A stretch of 44,289 bases of DNA from Candidatus Microgenomatus sp. GTDB lineage: Bacteria > Patescibacteriota > Microgenomatia > UBA8517. How positions within the stretch are numbered: the stretch's first letter is position 1; each line of letters begins with the position of its first letter. The stretch lies in the NCBI GenBank assembly GCA_020724555.1, contig DYGT01000005.1, positions 39,742 through 84,030 on the forward strand, read 5' to 3'. The translations under genes and the position numbers were made by a program. Below are positions 16,519-23,585 of this stretch, one piece after another. The notes beneath the pieces are model-generated. The model saw nothing but the letters and a program-made list of their open reading frames with translations, had not been told where the DNA came from and searched no databases.

Positions 16519-17450
16519 AAAAATCTCCTATAACCCTCGAGCTTCATTCGGTAAAATTCTACAAGAGATTGATAATATTCTCTGTCCTGCGATGGCCGAT
16601 TCGCATCCTCAGCTTTAGAAAGCCAGGTTGGAATAACTTTTTCAACTTCTTCACTTTTCAGACTTAATATCGATCTCAATTCGCTCTCCAACCAAACTCG
16701 ATTACGATCGTCATTTTGTAGTTCTAGAGCTCTTTTGAGTGGTCTTTCAGTCTGTGTTCCAACTTTGTGAGCACTGATATAATATTGAAGTGCCTCATCA
16801 AAATATCCTCCTGAATGCATAAGTTTACCGGCAGTGTGATAAATCTCTGCTTTTATAGGGGTTAGATCTTCTGTTAGTGGAAGATCTAACATTTGTTCCA
16901 TAGAAGCAATCCCTTTTTGATATTCAACTTTCTCCCGGATTGCCAATAAAACATCGCTCATTAAGTTATTCAGCTTGTTCAAAGAAGATCTATCTATTGT
17001 GACAAAATGGGGATAGAGAACTGTATCCAGATCCATCCCAGAAAAGTTTCCTATTGTCCAGCTACTATCCCTTTTAATCCATTTGTCTTGGCAAATGGGA
17101 GTACCAATTCTCCCATACCCATAACCTCTTTTAAGAGGAGTGGGGTCTGCTACAAAAACCTGATCTCCTTCTTGAACCACGACACCAAAATGAAACGCCA
17201 TCCCGCTACTAAAGTGTCTTTTGGGTAAATATACGAGATTAGATCTAATACCTTGAGCTTGTAACCGATCAGAGTATACAATCGAGCTGGTAAGACAATT
17301 TAAGCCGCTACCGACATTTTCTCCGTCTGCACTCAACTTTGAAGACATGTCAAAATCAAACTCCGCTCTTAGTTGAGCCATCGCCTCTAACGCTATAGCC
17401 CGCACTTCTCCTACATTTGATTCTTTGTTAATATTTTTTCTTTCTAACAT
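16512..17450 (-). CDS. Transglutaminase-like cysteine hydrolase with helical repeats
   Basis: A 312-residue protein with no family name I can give firmly. The N-terminal half holds a plausible Cys-His-Asp triad in transglutaminase order: GLNCLTSS (Cys52), AFHFGVVV (His87) and VFVADPTP (Asp102). The C-terminal half is helical; SGGYFDEALQYYISAHKVG looks like a TPR unit. It may cleave or cross-link an amide, or act as a peptidase or amidase. It starts directly after the guanylate-kinase-like stop and overlaps the APH-like gene, so the three are translated as a unit. A catalytic role is inference. Confidence 0.55.
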   Translation of the reverse strand: MLERKNINKESNVGEVRAIALEAMAQLRAEFDFDMSSKLSADGENVGSGLNCLTSSIVYSDRLQAQGIRSNLVYLPKRHFSSGMAFHFGVVVQEGDQVFVADPTPLKRGYGYGRIGTPICQDKWIKRDSSWTIGNFSGMDLDTVLYPHFVTIDRSSLNKLNNLMSDVLLAIREKVEYQKGIASMEQMLDLPLTEDLTPIKAEIYHTAGKLMHSGGYFDEALQYYISAHKVGTQTERPLKRALELQNDDRNRVWLESELRSILSLKSEEVEKVIPTWLSKAEDANRPSQDREYYQSLVEFYRMKLEGYRRFLC

Positions 17451-17451
17451 T

Positions 17452-18165
17452 TTAGCTAGAAAAGGCGATGTATTTAATTAATTGAGTTGCTTTTTGGATA
17501 CCTTCCATTCCAGTGGCACTCTTTACATAATGTATTCCTCCTTCTTTTAAATAAATCTCATCACTATCAACCAATTTGGTAATACTGGCCATTAAATCTC
17601 TAAAATGTTCTTGCATCTCAATACTAAGTCTTTGCAACATTGTGTCCGAAGAGACTCGATCTCTTTTGATTATTCTAGCAACCAATTCTTCCCAGGAGCC
17701 AGGAACGACAACAAACCTTTCATTTGGTACCCCAATTCTATTTAGAGTATTGGCACCGTCTGGAGTCAAACAAGCTACAACGCCGATTGAGTCTTCCCTT
17801 TTCTTAAACTCAGATATTGGAACCCCATAAAAATTTCCAAATATGTGAGTTTGCTCAACTAAGACGTCGCTGTATGACAGTAATTGAAAATTAGACGGAT
17901 CAACAAAATGGTAACTGACACCATCTACTTCTCCATTCAGCAATCTTGGTTCTCTAGTCGTGAAGGTGACAATTCTCGCGATATCTCCATCACTTGATAG
18001 TAGGCTATTTGCAATAGTATCCTTTCCAACACCAACAAAGCCAGAGATTACGGCCACCTTTCCAAGTTCTGGCGAAGTCAAAAGGTGTTCTCTTCTTTCA
18101 TGCTCAACGGAAAATAGCTGAGGAGCCTTAAATTCATGAATATATTTTTCTCTTCGCTCACTCAT
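17452..18165 (-). CDS. Guanylate-kinase-like protein
   Basis: A 237-residue P-loop kinase. The P-loop is SGFVGVGKDT (41-50). TFTTREPRLLNGEVDGVSYH matches the GMP-binding signature of guanylate kinase, and FGNFYGVP matches the GNxYGT region. IIKRDRVSSDTMLQRL provides lid arginines. The first 34 residues are an extra charged extension. It may phosphorylate GMP or a modified nucleotide or sugar phosphate. It sits in an operon with a CYTH-glycosyltransferase (8-nt overlap) and a transglutaminase-like gene rather than with housekeeping genes, so a specialised role is likely. Confidence 0.8.
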   Translation of the reverse strand: MSERREKYIHEFKAPQLFSVEHERREHLLTSPELGKVAVISGFVGVGKDTIANSLLSSDGDIARIVTFTTREPRLLNGEVDGVSYHFVDPSNFQLLSYSDVLVEQTHIFGNFYGVPISEFKKREDSIGVVACLTPDGANTLNRIGVPNERFVVVPGSWEELVARIIKRDRVSSDTMLQRLSIEMQEHFRDLMASITKLVDSDEIYLKEGGIHYVKSATGMEGIQKATQLIKYIAFSS

Positions 18166-19801
18166 CTCCTGGATCCTTTATTACTTCATGCAAGGGAAGG
18201 TGAAGCAAATCAAGATACACTAATACATTTCTATTAAATTCTTGCATCATTGTTTCCCTAGTACCTGAGCGAGGAGGATGCTCAAGATGATAGACACCAG
18301 TATTAATAACCGGAATTACATAATTTCCTTGAGAAATCAAGCAGGCACCAAGAAAAGTATCTTCCATCCCCCAACCTCTAAATTGTAAATTAAATCCGCC
18401 AATTGCCCTAAATTCTTTAGTTTTCATAGACACAGCATTTGTTACTACAACTGAAGGCAAATCCCAAACTCCAATTACTTTATCTTTACCAAAGTTCTTT
18501 AGGTAATTTGTTTCCTCCATAATCCTGACTTTCCTGACTTCTACATTCCTAACATGTCGGTGCATCCTTAACCACTCAGGTTTAACTTCTTTTTCAAATC
18601 GAAAATCCCTTGAGAAGTCTGGCTTAGGGAGATTCCTGAAAAAATCTCTGCTTCGTAACCTTTTATCATCTCTGCCGATGTTCTCTTTAAAACTAATAAG
18701 TACAATTTTATCTAATAATTCGTGTCTAATAGCGTGCTCCCTAATGAAATGTTTCTCAAGAATTATGTCTGAATCAACAAAGATTAAAGTTCCGCCACTG
18801 GCAAGAACCGCACCCGCGTTTCTTGCCTGTCCTCTACCCATATTATTTTGTCTGAAATATTTCAATGGATAATGCTTAGAATATTTATCTACAACTTTAA
18901 GGGAATTATCCGTTGATCCGTCATCAACAACGATAACTTCAATTAGTTTTCTCTCCTTACTCGTAAGATACTGGTTTTTTATAGATTCCAGTGTGTATTG
19001 CAATGTTGAAACTGAATTATATGTTGGTATAACTATTGAAACCTGCTTAGTAAATTCTACAGATCTAGGAAGAAACTTCTCTGTTAATAAACCCAGTTTA
19101 ACCCTATCCTTATATTTACTTTCCAAATCAGTATAGTCATTAGAGCGAGATTTAAGCAGATCTGAAATAGTTACATTTTTCTTCCTGAGGTTTTTATTTC
19201 TTGAGTTTTGGATCCTTGCATATACTTCACGTATTCTGGGGGATATTTTGCCTGCATCAATTAACTTTTGAGGTCTCACATCTTTCCATGAGTTTTTAAT
19301 CAAGTTCTGATACACCTTCTTATCCCAAATCAAAAGCCCATGTTGACGAACTATTCTTTTTATCCTTTTCAAAGCAGCATTAACTTTTTTACCATCTGTA
19401 ACAAGCTCCTCTATCTCAAAAAAATCGCCTATTTGTGAACCAAATTTAAATGATATTGATTTATTATTCTTAACCGCTTCGTATTTTTCCACATAAGAAA
19501 ATAATCCCTCTGTAAAACCTAGATTATAAACAAGCGAGACAGCGTTCTCTAGCTGGTCAATCCCTGATTTAAAAACCACTTCGGACTTAGCTTCACTTTT
19601 CTTTACAGTCTTTTTTAAGACCAGCTCAACACCATTGTTGTTGATTTTAAGCCTCAAGTCATGTTCGCCTTTAAAAAATACAACTAACTCTACAAAATGC
19701 GTAAGGGGACCCCATTTTTTCTCAACAGATGACTTAATATCATTAAAGTCGCTCCATGTAATCGGGCCCCGCAGTTCACACTCAATTAATGATTTATCCA
19801 T
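18158..19801 (-). CDS. CYTH (triphosphate tunnel) domain fused to family-2 glycosyltransferase
   Basis: A 547-residue fusion. Residues 1-155 look like a CYTH/TTM domain: ECEL with Glu7 and Glu9, a basic strand DLRLKI (Arg50, Lys52), VLKKTVKKSE, VEKYEAVK and FFEIEEL near 127-133. A linker (160-250) leads to a GT-A domain: VSIVIPTYNSV (254-264), VVDDGSTDNS (291-300), DSD metal motif at 343-345, and FRGWGMEDTFLGA (474-486) as in beta-galactosyltransferase or chondroitin-polymerase-like enzymes. CYTH domains bind triphosphates. The two activities could be coupled, but that is inference. It is first in the inserted operon; TATAAT ends 10 nt before the ATG. Confidence 0.8.
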   Translation of the reverse strand: MDKSLIECELRGPITWSDFNDIKSSVEKKWGPLTHFVELVVFFKGEHDLRLKINNNGVELVLKKTVKKSEAKSEVVFKSGIDQLENAVSLVYNLGFTEGLFSYVEKYEAVKNNKSISFKFGSQIGDFFEIEELVTDGKKVNAALKRIKRIVRQHGLLIWDKKVYQNLIKNSWKDVRPQKLIDAGKISPRIREVYARIQNSRNKNLRKKNVTISDLLKSRSNDYTDLESKYKDRVKLGLLTEKFLPRSVEFTKQVSIVIPTYNSVSTLQYTLESIKNQYLTSKERKLIEVIVVDDGSTDNSLKVVDKYSKHYPLKYFRQNNMGRGQARNAGAVLASGGTLIFVDSDIILEKHFIREHAIRHELLDKIVLISFKENIGRDDKRLRSRDFFRNLPKPDFSRDFRFEKEVKPEWLRMHRHVRNVEVRKVRIMEETNYLKNFGKDKVIGVWDLPSVVVTNAVSMKTKEFRAIGGFNLQFRGWGMEDTFLGACLISQGNYVIPVINTGVYHLEHPPRSGTRETMMQEFNRNVLVYLDLLHLPLHEVIKDPGDE

Positions 19802-19811
19802 ATCAAACTAT

Positions 19812-19817
19812 ATTATA
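19812..19817 (-). promoter_or_regulatory. -10 box for the inserted operon
   Basis: TATAAT on the minus strand, 10 nt before the CYTH-glycosyltransferase ATG. It would transcribe the four coupled genes down to 15637. Confidence 0.5.
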
Positions 19818-19842
19818 AGCTAAATGAGACAAAAAATAAAAA

Positions 19843-20358
19843 CTATGTAACTACTTCTTCCGGAATTCTGCTGATAGAGACTACCTTTATACTCAACTCA
19901 CTTCCGTCGGGCGTCTTAAATATTGTACTTGTTCCAGCCTCTTTTCCAAGCAAATGGTTTCCAAGCGGGCTATCTATAGATAGCCATTGTTCTCTAGATT
20001 CTCTGTTGTTCAATGATAATGCATCAAGTTGAGAACCCAACAAATAGATTTCTTCTTTATTATCCACCTCCAAGATCACCTTTGAACCCAAAATAGCGAC
20101 TGTTGGATCCTCAGGCAGCATAACCACTTCTGAACCGCGAAGAGTGGCTTCTAATCTGGAACGCTCGGCTTCCAAATTTCGAAGGTCGAAGTGAAATCCA
20201 CCTGCGTCATGTTGCCAAGGAACGCCTTGTTTATACATATTTGTAAGCTTATCTACAGTAACTTTTAATTTGTTTTCAAGAATTCTCTTAGTCTTTGGGA
20301 ACATCGTGTTTATCTTTCTATCCCTTTCACTATTTCTAACTCTTTCTTTATCACTCAT
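19843..20358 (-). CDS. GreA/GreB-like transcript-cleavage factor homologue
   Basis: A 171-residue protein. The N-terminal 75 residues are helical and charged, as in the Gre coiled coil, with WQHDAGGFHFD where the acidic tip would be. The C-terminal domain (about 83-168) resembles the FKBP-like GreA C-terminal domain: LGSKVILEV, IYLLGS, and SIDSPLGNHLLGKEAG with the SPLG motif at 130-133. It may bind the RNA polymerase secondary channel. The tip differs from the GreA DxxEN pattern, so cleavage-stimulating activity is uncertain. It is the outermost gene of the insertion; TATAAT lies 18 nt before its ATG. Confidence 0.7.
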   Translation of the reverse strand: MSDKERVRNSERDRKINTMFPKTKRILENKLKVTVDKLTNMYKQGVPWQHDAGGFHFDLRNLEAERSRLEATLRGSEVVMLPEDPTVAILGSKVILEVDNKEEIYLLGSQLDALSLNNRESREQWLSIDSPLGNHLLGKEAGTSTIFKTPDGSELSIKVVSISRIPEEVVT

Positions 20359-20558
20359 AACGATCCACCCAAATGAATTATAACTTACTATTTAAAATTC
20401 TTGAATGTAGGTGTGGTATAAGGGACCGAAATTCCCCAAACTATGAGCGGGATGACATTAAGCCCATTTAGCCTATCGGCAGATTGTGTATTCTCTCGGC
20501 TATAAATAAATTGCACGCAGAAAAAAGAAAACGAGGCAGCCAGGCTTCTTAAAATAAC

Positions 20559-20586
20559 GCGGCGGCTGGTTGGCAGCAGCCGCCGC
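20559..20586. repeat. 10-bp perfect hairpin at the right insertion edge
   Basis: GCGGCGGCTG (20559-20568) is followed, after an 8-nt loop, by its exact complement CAGCCGCCGC (20577-20586). It is strongly GC-rich in AT-rich surroundings and sits where the permease reading frame becomes non-homologous (Ala-run). It could be an end of the mobile segment. The 200 bp between it and the GreA-like gene hold no recognisable gene. Confidence 0.6.
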
Positions 20587-20587
20587 T

Positions 20588-21150
20588 CCGCTTTGAAACA
20601 ACGTTCGAATTTGTTCTTGCATCTGTCCGCTCCAAAATGCACCAAGGATTAAAATAAATTGAAAACAGTGTAGAAAAATCTGCCCAAGAATGATCATTAC
20701 AATTCCCAAAAGCACATTATCGATCCCAATATTTAAATTATAATTTTTAAGAAGTAGGTAGATTAATGGAATCATTGCCGGCACCGCATTTGCGACAAGC
20801 AGAACTAAGTCAATCTTTCTGAAAGTCACAAACCAAAGGTGGGGGACCGGTTTGGTCAAATAAAGATCTAATTCCCCAGTTTTTACCCCCCGCCCGAGTT
20901 TAACGACGCTAGGGAGGCTAAAGCTCCAAGTAAGGTAATAATTAATTTGAGCAATAAGAACAAAAACCAGCATCTCGGGATACGAATAACCGGCAATACT
21001 TTTTACATTCCCATAGATTGCTGACACAAAAATTAAAAAAGTAACCATAAAAATAAACGTCGAAGCAAGCGATCCCCAATTATTAGCAGTATAAGCGACA
21101 CTCTCCTGCAAAGAATATTTTGTGTTAGCTTTGAGGATTTTCCACCTGAT
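20588..21150 (-). pseudogene. 5' part of split ABC-2 permease B (COG3694-like)
   Basis: About 187 residues with four or five membrane segments read as a normal ABC-2 permease: KILKANTKYSLQ, then NNWGSLASTF, YSYPEMLVFVLIAQ-like segments and WSGQMQEQIRTLFQS. The similarity ends there and an Ala-rich, hairpin-coded tail follows. The remaining C-terminal third is at 15260-15523. There is also no standard start at the expected place: GGAGGGG (21165-21159) is followed after 8 nt by ATC, and the first usable codon, TTG at 21111, removes the conserved N-terminal helix. The gene is therefore damaged twice. Confidence 0.75.
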
Positions 21151-21165
21151 TAAAAAAACCCCTCC

Positions 21166-21948
21166 TTAAATTCCGACAGATTCATATTGTCTTACTCCTT
21201 TCTTCCAAAGCCAAAATCCAAAAAATATAAGCAGAAATGACCAAATAAAGGCGGAGAAAATACCAAAAAATATCTCACTCGTAATGCTACCCCTTATAAG
21301 TATTCCCGGAATATAAGCAAACGATGGGAAGGGGGTCGCCAAAATTAACAATTTAATCCCGTCGGGAAAAAATGTAATTGGAATCAACGAGCCGCCAAAA
21401 ACTCTGATAACATGAGACACAACATGTCTAATTCCCTTTGACTCAGCTGTCCAAAACGAAAAAGATCCCACTATCAGATTAAGACCAAAGGCACAAAGCA
21501 AAACAAAAAATACTGTTAATATAAATAAAAGTATTTTTATTAAATTTCCCTGAAAATAAACAAAAAATCCAAAAACTGTAAGCGCAAGCGAAATGATAAT
21601 TATCAATCCTTGGTTTCCGAGAAACCTCGTATATAGAAAAACCGGCGCATTAATCGGGCGCAGCAAATAAGAGCTGACAGTACCGTTTTTGATCTCCTCG
21701 GTCAAAAGTCTGGCAAAACGAAGCGCTTCTCCATCCACCAAAACCTGAACTGCGTTGGCTATAAAAAAATAGGAAATCAGCTCACCAATTTCAAATTCTA
21801 TAGGGGATGTTTTTGAAATTACACTCCAAAATAAAACTAAAAGAAAAACCTGAAACACCTTTGCCAAAATTGTAAGCCAGATCTCACTTTTGTAATTGGC
21901 AACCTGCACAAAACCGGCAATCACGGACTCTCTATAAATTTTTGGCAT
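21166..21948 (-). CDS. ABC-2 exporter permease A (COG4587-like)
   Basis: About 260 residues with six membrane segments, starting MPKIYRESVIAGFVQVANYK and ending WKKGVRQYESVGI, the typical RxYES/A-G tail of this family. It is the intact first permease of the ABC-2 export operon. The ATG at 21948 is preferred over 21963, because TATAAT (21960-21955) overlaps the codons of the longer form and ends 6 nt before this ATG. Permease B follows 15 nt downstream on the same strand. With permease B broken, this protein may have no partner here. Confidence 0.85.
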   Translation of the reverse strand: MPKIYRESVIAGFVQVANYKSEIWLTILAKVFQVFLLVLFWSVISKTSPIEFEIGELISYFFIANAVQVLVDGEALRFARLLTEEIKNGTVSSYLLRPINAPVFLYTRFLGNQGLIIIISLALTVFGFFVYFQGNLIKILLFILTVFFVLLCAFGLNLIVGSFSFWTAESKGIRHVVSHVIRVFGGSLIPITFFPDGIKLLILATPFPSFAYIPGILIRGSITSEIFFGIFSAFIWSFLLIFFGFWLWKKGVRQYESVGI

Positions 21949-21954
21949 AGCTAA

Positions 21955-21960
21955 ATTATA
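21955..21960 (-). promoter_or_regulatory. -10 box for the ABC-2 operon
   Basis: TATAAT on the minus strand, 6 nt before the ATG at 21948. Its position inside the longer reading frame decides the start. Confidence 0.55.
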
Positions 21961-22045
21961 CATTTCAACTAAAAAATCATATAATTAGTCAACGGCTTGC
22001 ATCCCCAAGGAAGGATCCTTGGATCCTCATTCGTACACGTAGGCT

Positions 22046-22079
22046 CGGGGATTAAAACCCGTTCGTCCCGCTCTGCGGG
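22046..22079. repeat. REP-like hairpin pair, second copy
   Basis: CGGG (22046-22049) pairs with CCCG (22058-22061) around an AT-rich loop, and CCCGC (22067-22071) pairs with GCGGG (22075-22079). The order and sequence echo the pair at 13206-13315. Just upstream, a GGATCC-containing inverted repeat lies near 22005-22030. Confidence 0.45.
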
Positions 22080-22085
22080 ATTAAA

Positions 22086-22418
22086 ATGGAACACAGGATA
22101 GTTTTAACAAACAAAGAAGCATACGAGCTTTGCCAAAAGCTTAATTTCAAAAAAACCGGCTTTGTTATTGATAAATACACAGGCACAAAAAGGATAAGAA
22201 AAGACAGCCAGGGAGTTACAACAAAAGTTTATAAAACACCGGTAAAAGGTACAGTTTATCGTTTCTCGGCAAAATGCAATCTTGGAGAAGTTGAAAATAT
22301 TTGGTTTGAATTTAAGTGGACTGAAAAGAAAAGCAGATTTGAAATCGAATTCGAAGACAAAATTCCCAAAAAATTCAGAAAAAGAAAAAATATTCCTGGG
22401 TGGGATATTTTAAGGTGA
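22086..22418 (+). CDS. Uncharacterised small basic protein
   Basis: A 110-residue, lysine-rich protein. The sequence alternates short strands (GTVYRFSAKCNL, NIWFEFKWTEKKSRFEIEF), suggesting a small beta-rich fold. I do not recognise the family. It begins 6 nt after a repeat hairpin and its 3' end overlaps the remnant of an HTH regulator on the other strand. Confidence 0.5.
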   Translation: MEHRIVLTNKEAYELCQKLNFKKTGFVIDKYTGTKRIRKDSQGVTTKVYKTPVKGTVYRFSAKCNLGEVENIWFEFKWTEKKSRFEIEFEDKIPKKFRKRKNIPGWDILR

Positions 22419-22551
22419 TGAATATCCTCCGTGCTAATATAGATACCGGAGGGGTTGCTCGACCTGTTTCATAAGCTGAAACCGTCTTATCAGACAAACC
22501 CAGCTTTTTGGCCAGTTCTTTTAGGAACAAACAGGTAACTTTCCTTTTCAT
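22375..22551 (-). pseudogene. Remnant of XRE-family HTH regulator
   Basis: From an ATG at 22551 the minus strand reads LKELAKKLGLSDKTVSAYET followed by GRATPPVSIL, an unmistakable XRE/Cro helix-turn-helix. The first helix is abnormal and the final helix is lost; the frame then runs antisense through the end of the neighbouring gene. This looks like a truncated regulator. A functional 58-residue HTH peptide cannot be excluded. Confidence 0.5.
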
Positions 22552-22553
22552 AT

Positions 22554-23060
22554 ATGGTGATAGAAAAAAATTTAATGACAGCTGAAACAAAAGCGCGTCT
22601 AGAAAAAGAGCTGGAACGTGTAATTGCTGAGGTGGCAAAAGCTGGACAAAGAATGGGGGATGCTTTCGGTCCGGATTGTGATTGGCACGATAATGCTGCC
22701 GCAGACTTTGCCGTAGAAGAATACAAAAGAATAACTGCGCAAGAATCTGAACTTCGCCACAAACTTCACAACGTAGAAATTATCAAACCAAGACAAGAGA
22801 CTAAAGATGTGGGACTTGGAAATACAGCGGTAGTAAAACTTGGAGATTTTGATGAAGACGAGACTTTTACAGTATTGGGGCCTGACGATTCCAGTACAGG
22901 TAAAAGCCGTGGATGGATTTCTTATGAAAGCCCCATAGGTCAAACTCTTTTAGGCATGAAGATAGGTGAGACTAAAAAATTCCAAATTGGAGATTATATC
23001 CAGACCGTGACTGTTAAAAAAATCCTGCCAGGAGATTTTAATAATGCAGGAGAGAACTAA
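22554..23060 (+). CDS. GreA/GreB-like factor, second divergent paralogue
   Basis: A 168-residue protein; MTAETKARLEKEL at 22575 is an alternative start. A charged helical N-terminal half has DWHDNAAADFA (43-53) at the coiled-coil tip position. The C-terminal domain has TAVVKLGDF, FTVLGPDD and ISYESPIGQTLLGMKIGE with SPIG at 126-129. This is the same architecture as the protein at 19843-20358, but the sequence is clearly different. It may be an accessory RNA polymerase secondary-channel factor, as the canonical GreA tip (DxxEN) is not matched. Confidence 0.75.
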   Translation: MVIEKNLMTAETKARLEKELERVIAEVAKAGQRMGDAFGPDCDWHDNAAADFAVEEYKRITAQESELRHKLHNVEIIKPRQETKDVGLGNTAVVKLGDFDEDETFTVLGPDDSSTGKSRGWISYESPIGQTLLGMKIGETKKFQIGDYIQTVTVKKILPGDFNNAGEN

Positions 23061-23084
23061 ATCATATATGGCCGTAGATATTAT

Positions 23085-23495
23085 TTATTTTTTTACAAAA
23101 TTTAGAAATTCTCTTTTCGCGTTCTCTGGCAGCAGGTTGAGATTTCTAACTTTCTCAAATTCAACCCACTGCGGAGAGTACCAATCTTTTTCTGATTGCC
23201 TTTGTTTTTCCGATCCACCCAATTTAATCTCATCGCTGTCAACACTGCACAAGAAATATGGGTCTTTATTACCTCCAGGGTAACTTTCTACCGAAAAAAG
23301 TAGTCTCTCCACCTTACTCGCTAAACTCAATTCTTCATGTACTTCCCTGATAACTGCCTCTTCAGGAGTTTCCCCCTCTTCAACCCCACCGCCGGGAAAA
23401 ACCCAATAGTCTTTCCCTTCTTTTTTGCGATGAATCAAGGCAACTTTATTATTTTTGACAATTACTGCAACCGCGCGAATACCCGTTCTAGCCAT
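23085..23495 (-). CDS. Nudix hydrolase
   Basis: A 136-residue single-domain Nudix protein. The box runs from Gly36: GGVEEGETPEEAVIREVHEE, then LSL, where Ser57 replaces the usual Gly. Metal-binding Glu51, Glu54 and Glu55 are intact. It probably hydrolyses a nucleoside diphosphate derivative; the substrate is unknown. It is convergent with the GreA-like gene. The ATG at 23495 has an extended -10 (TGGTAAAAT) 6 nt upstream. Confidence 0.85.
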   Translation of the reverse strand: MARTGIRAVAVIVKNNKVALIHRKKEGKDYWVFPGGGVEEGETPEEAVIREVHEELSLASKVERLLFSVESYPGGNKDPYFLCSVDSDEIKLGGSEKQRQSEKDWYSPQWVEFEKVRNLNLLPENAKREFLNFVKK

Positions 23496-23501
23496 TACCC
23501 A

Positions 23502-23507
23502 ATTTTA
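23502..23507 (-). promoter_or_regulatory. Extended -10 box for the Nudix gene
   Basis: TAAAAT preceded by TGG on the minus strand, 6 nt before the ATG at 23495. Confidence 0.45.
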
Positions 23508-23573
23508 CCAGTTCTACCAGGCATTGCCATATAATAACAAGAACTGGCCAAACTCTGCTTACCAGCTATGCAG

Positions 23574-23579
23574 TATAAT
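23574..23579 (+). promoter_or_regulatory. -10 box for the phosphatase gene
   Basis: TATAAT 6 nt before the ATG at 23586. It rules out the in-frame upstream start at 23568, which lies inside the promoter. Confidence 0.6.
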
Positions 23580-23585
23580 CAAAAC

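Larger units (their letters stand above)
15524..20587. mobile_element. About 5-kb insertion splitting an ABC permease gene
   Basis: This DNA separates two complementary parts of one permease gene. It holds five minus-strand genes, four of them overlapping or nearly abutting. Both edges are GC-rich and hairpin-prone in an AT-rich setting. The left edge carries CCCCGCTGAGC, shared with a repeat at 13297. The right edge has a 10-bp perfect hairpin. No transposase or integrase is seen and no clean target duplication is found; CAAAG occurs at both edges, but in different reading phases. How it moved is unknown. Exact ends are uncertain by some tens of bases. Confidence 0.65.

Noticed and set aside
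15511-20600. CAAAG as a 5-bp target-site duplication of the insertion
   Set aside because: It is present at both edges, but joining on it puts the two permease parts in different frames, so it is probably chance.
20388-20645. 85-codon minus-strand frame across the right insertion edge
   Set aside because: Its 3' half reads a hydrophobic, protein-like tail, but the 5' half is the permease gene in the wrong frame and the hairpin; no start or family supports it.
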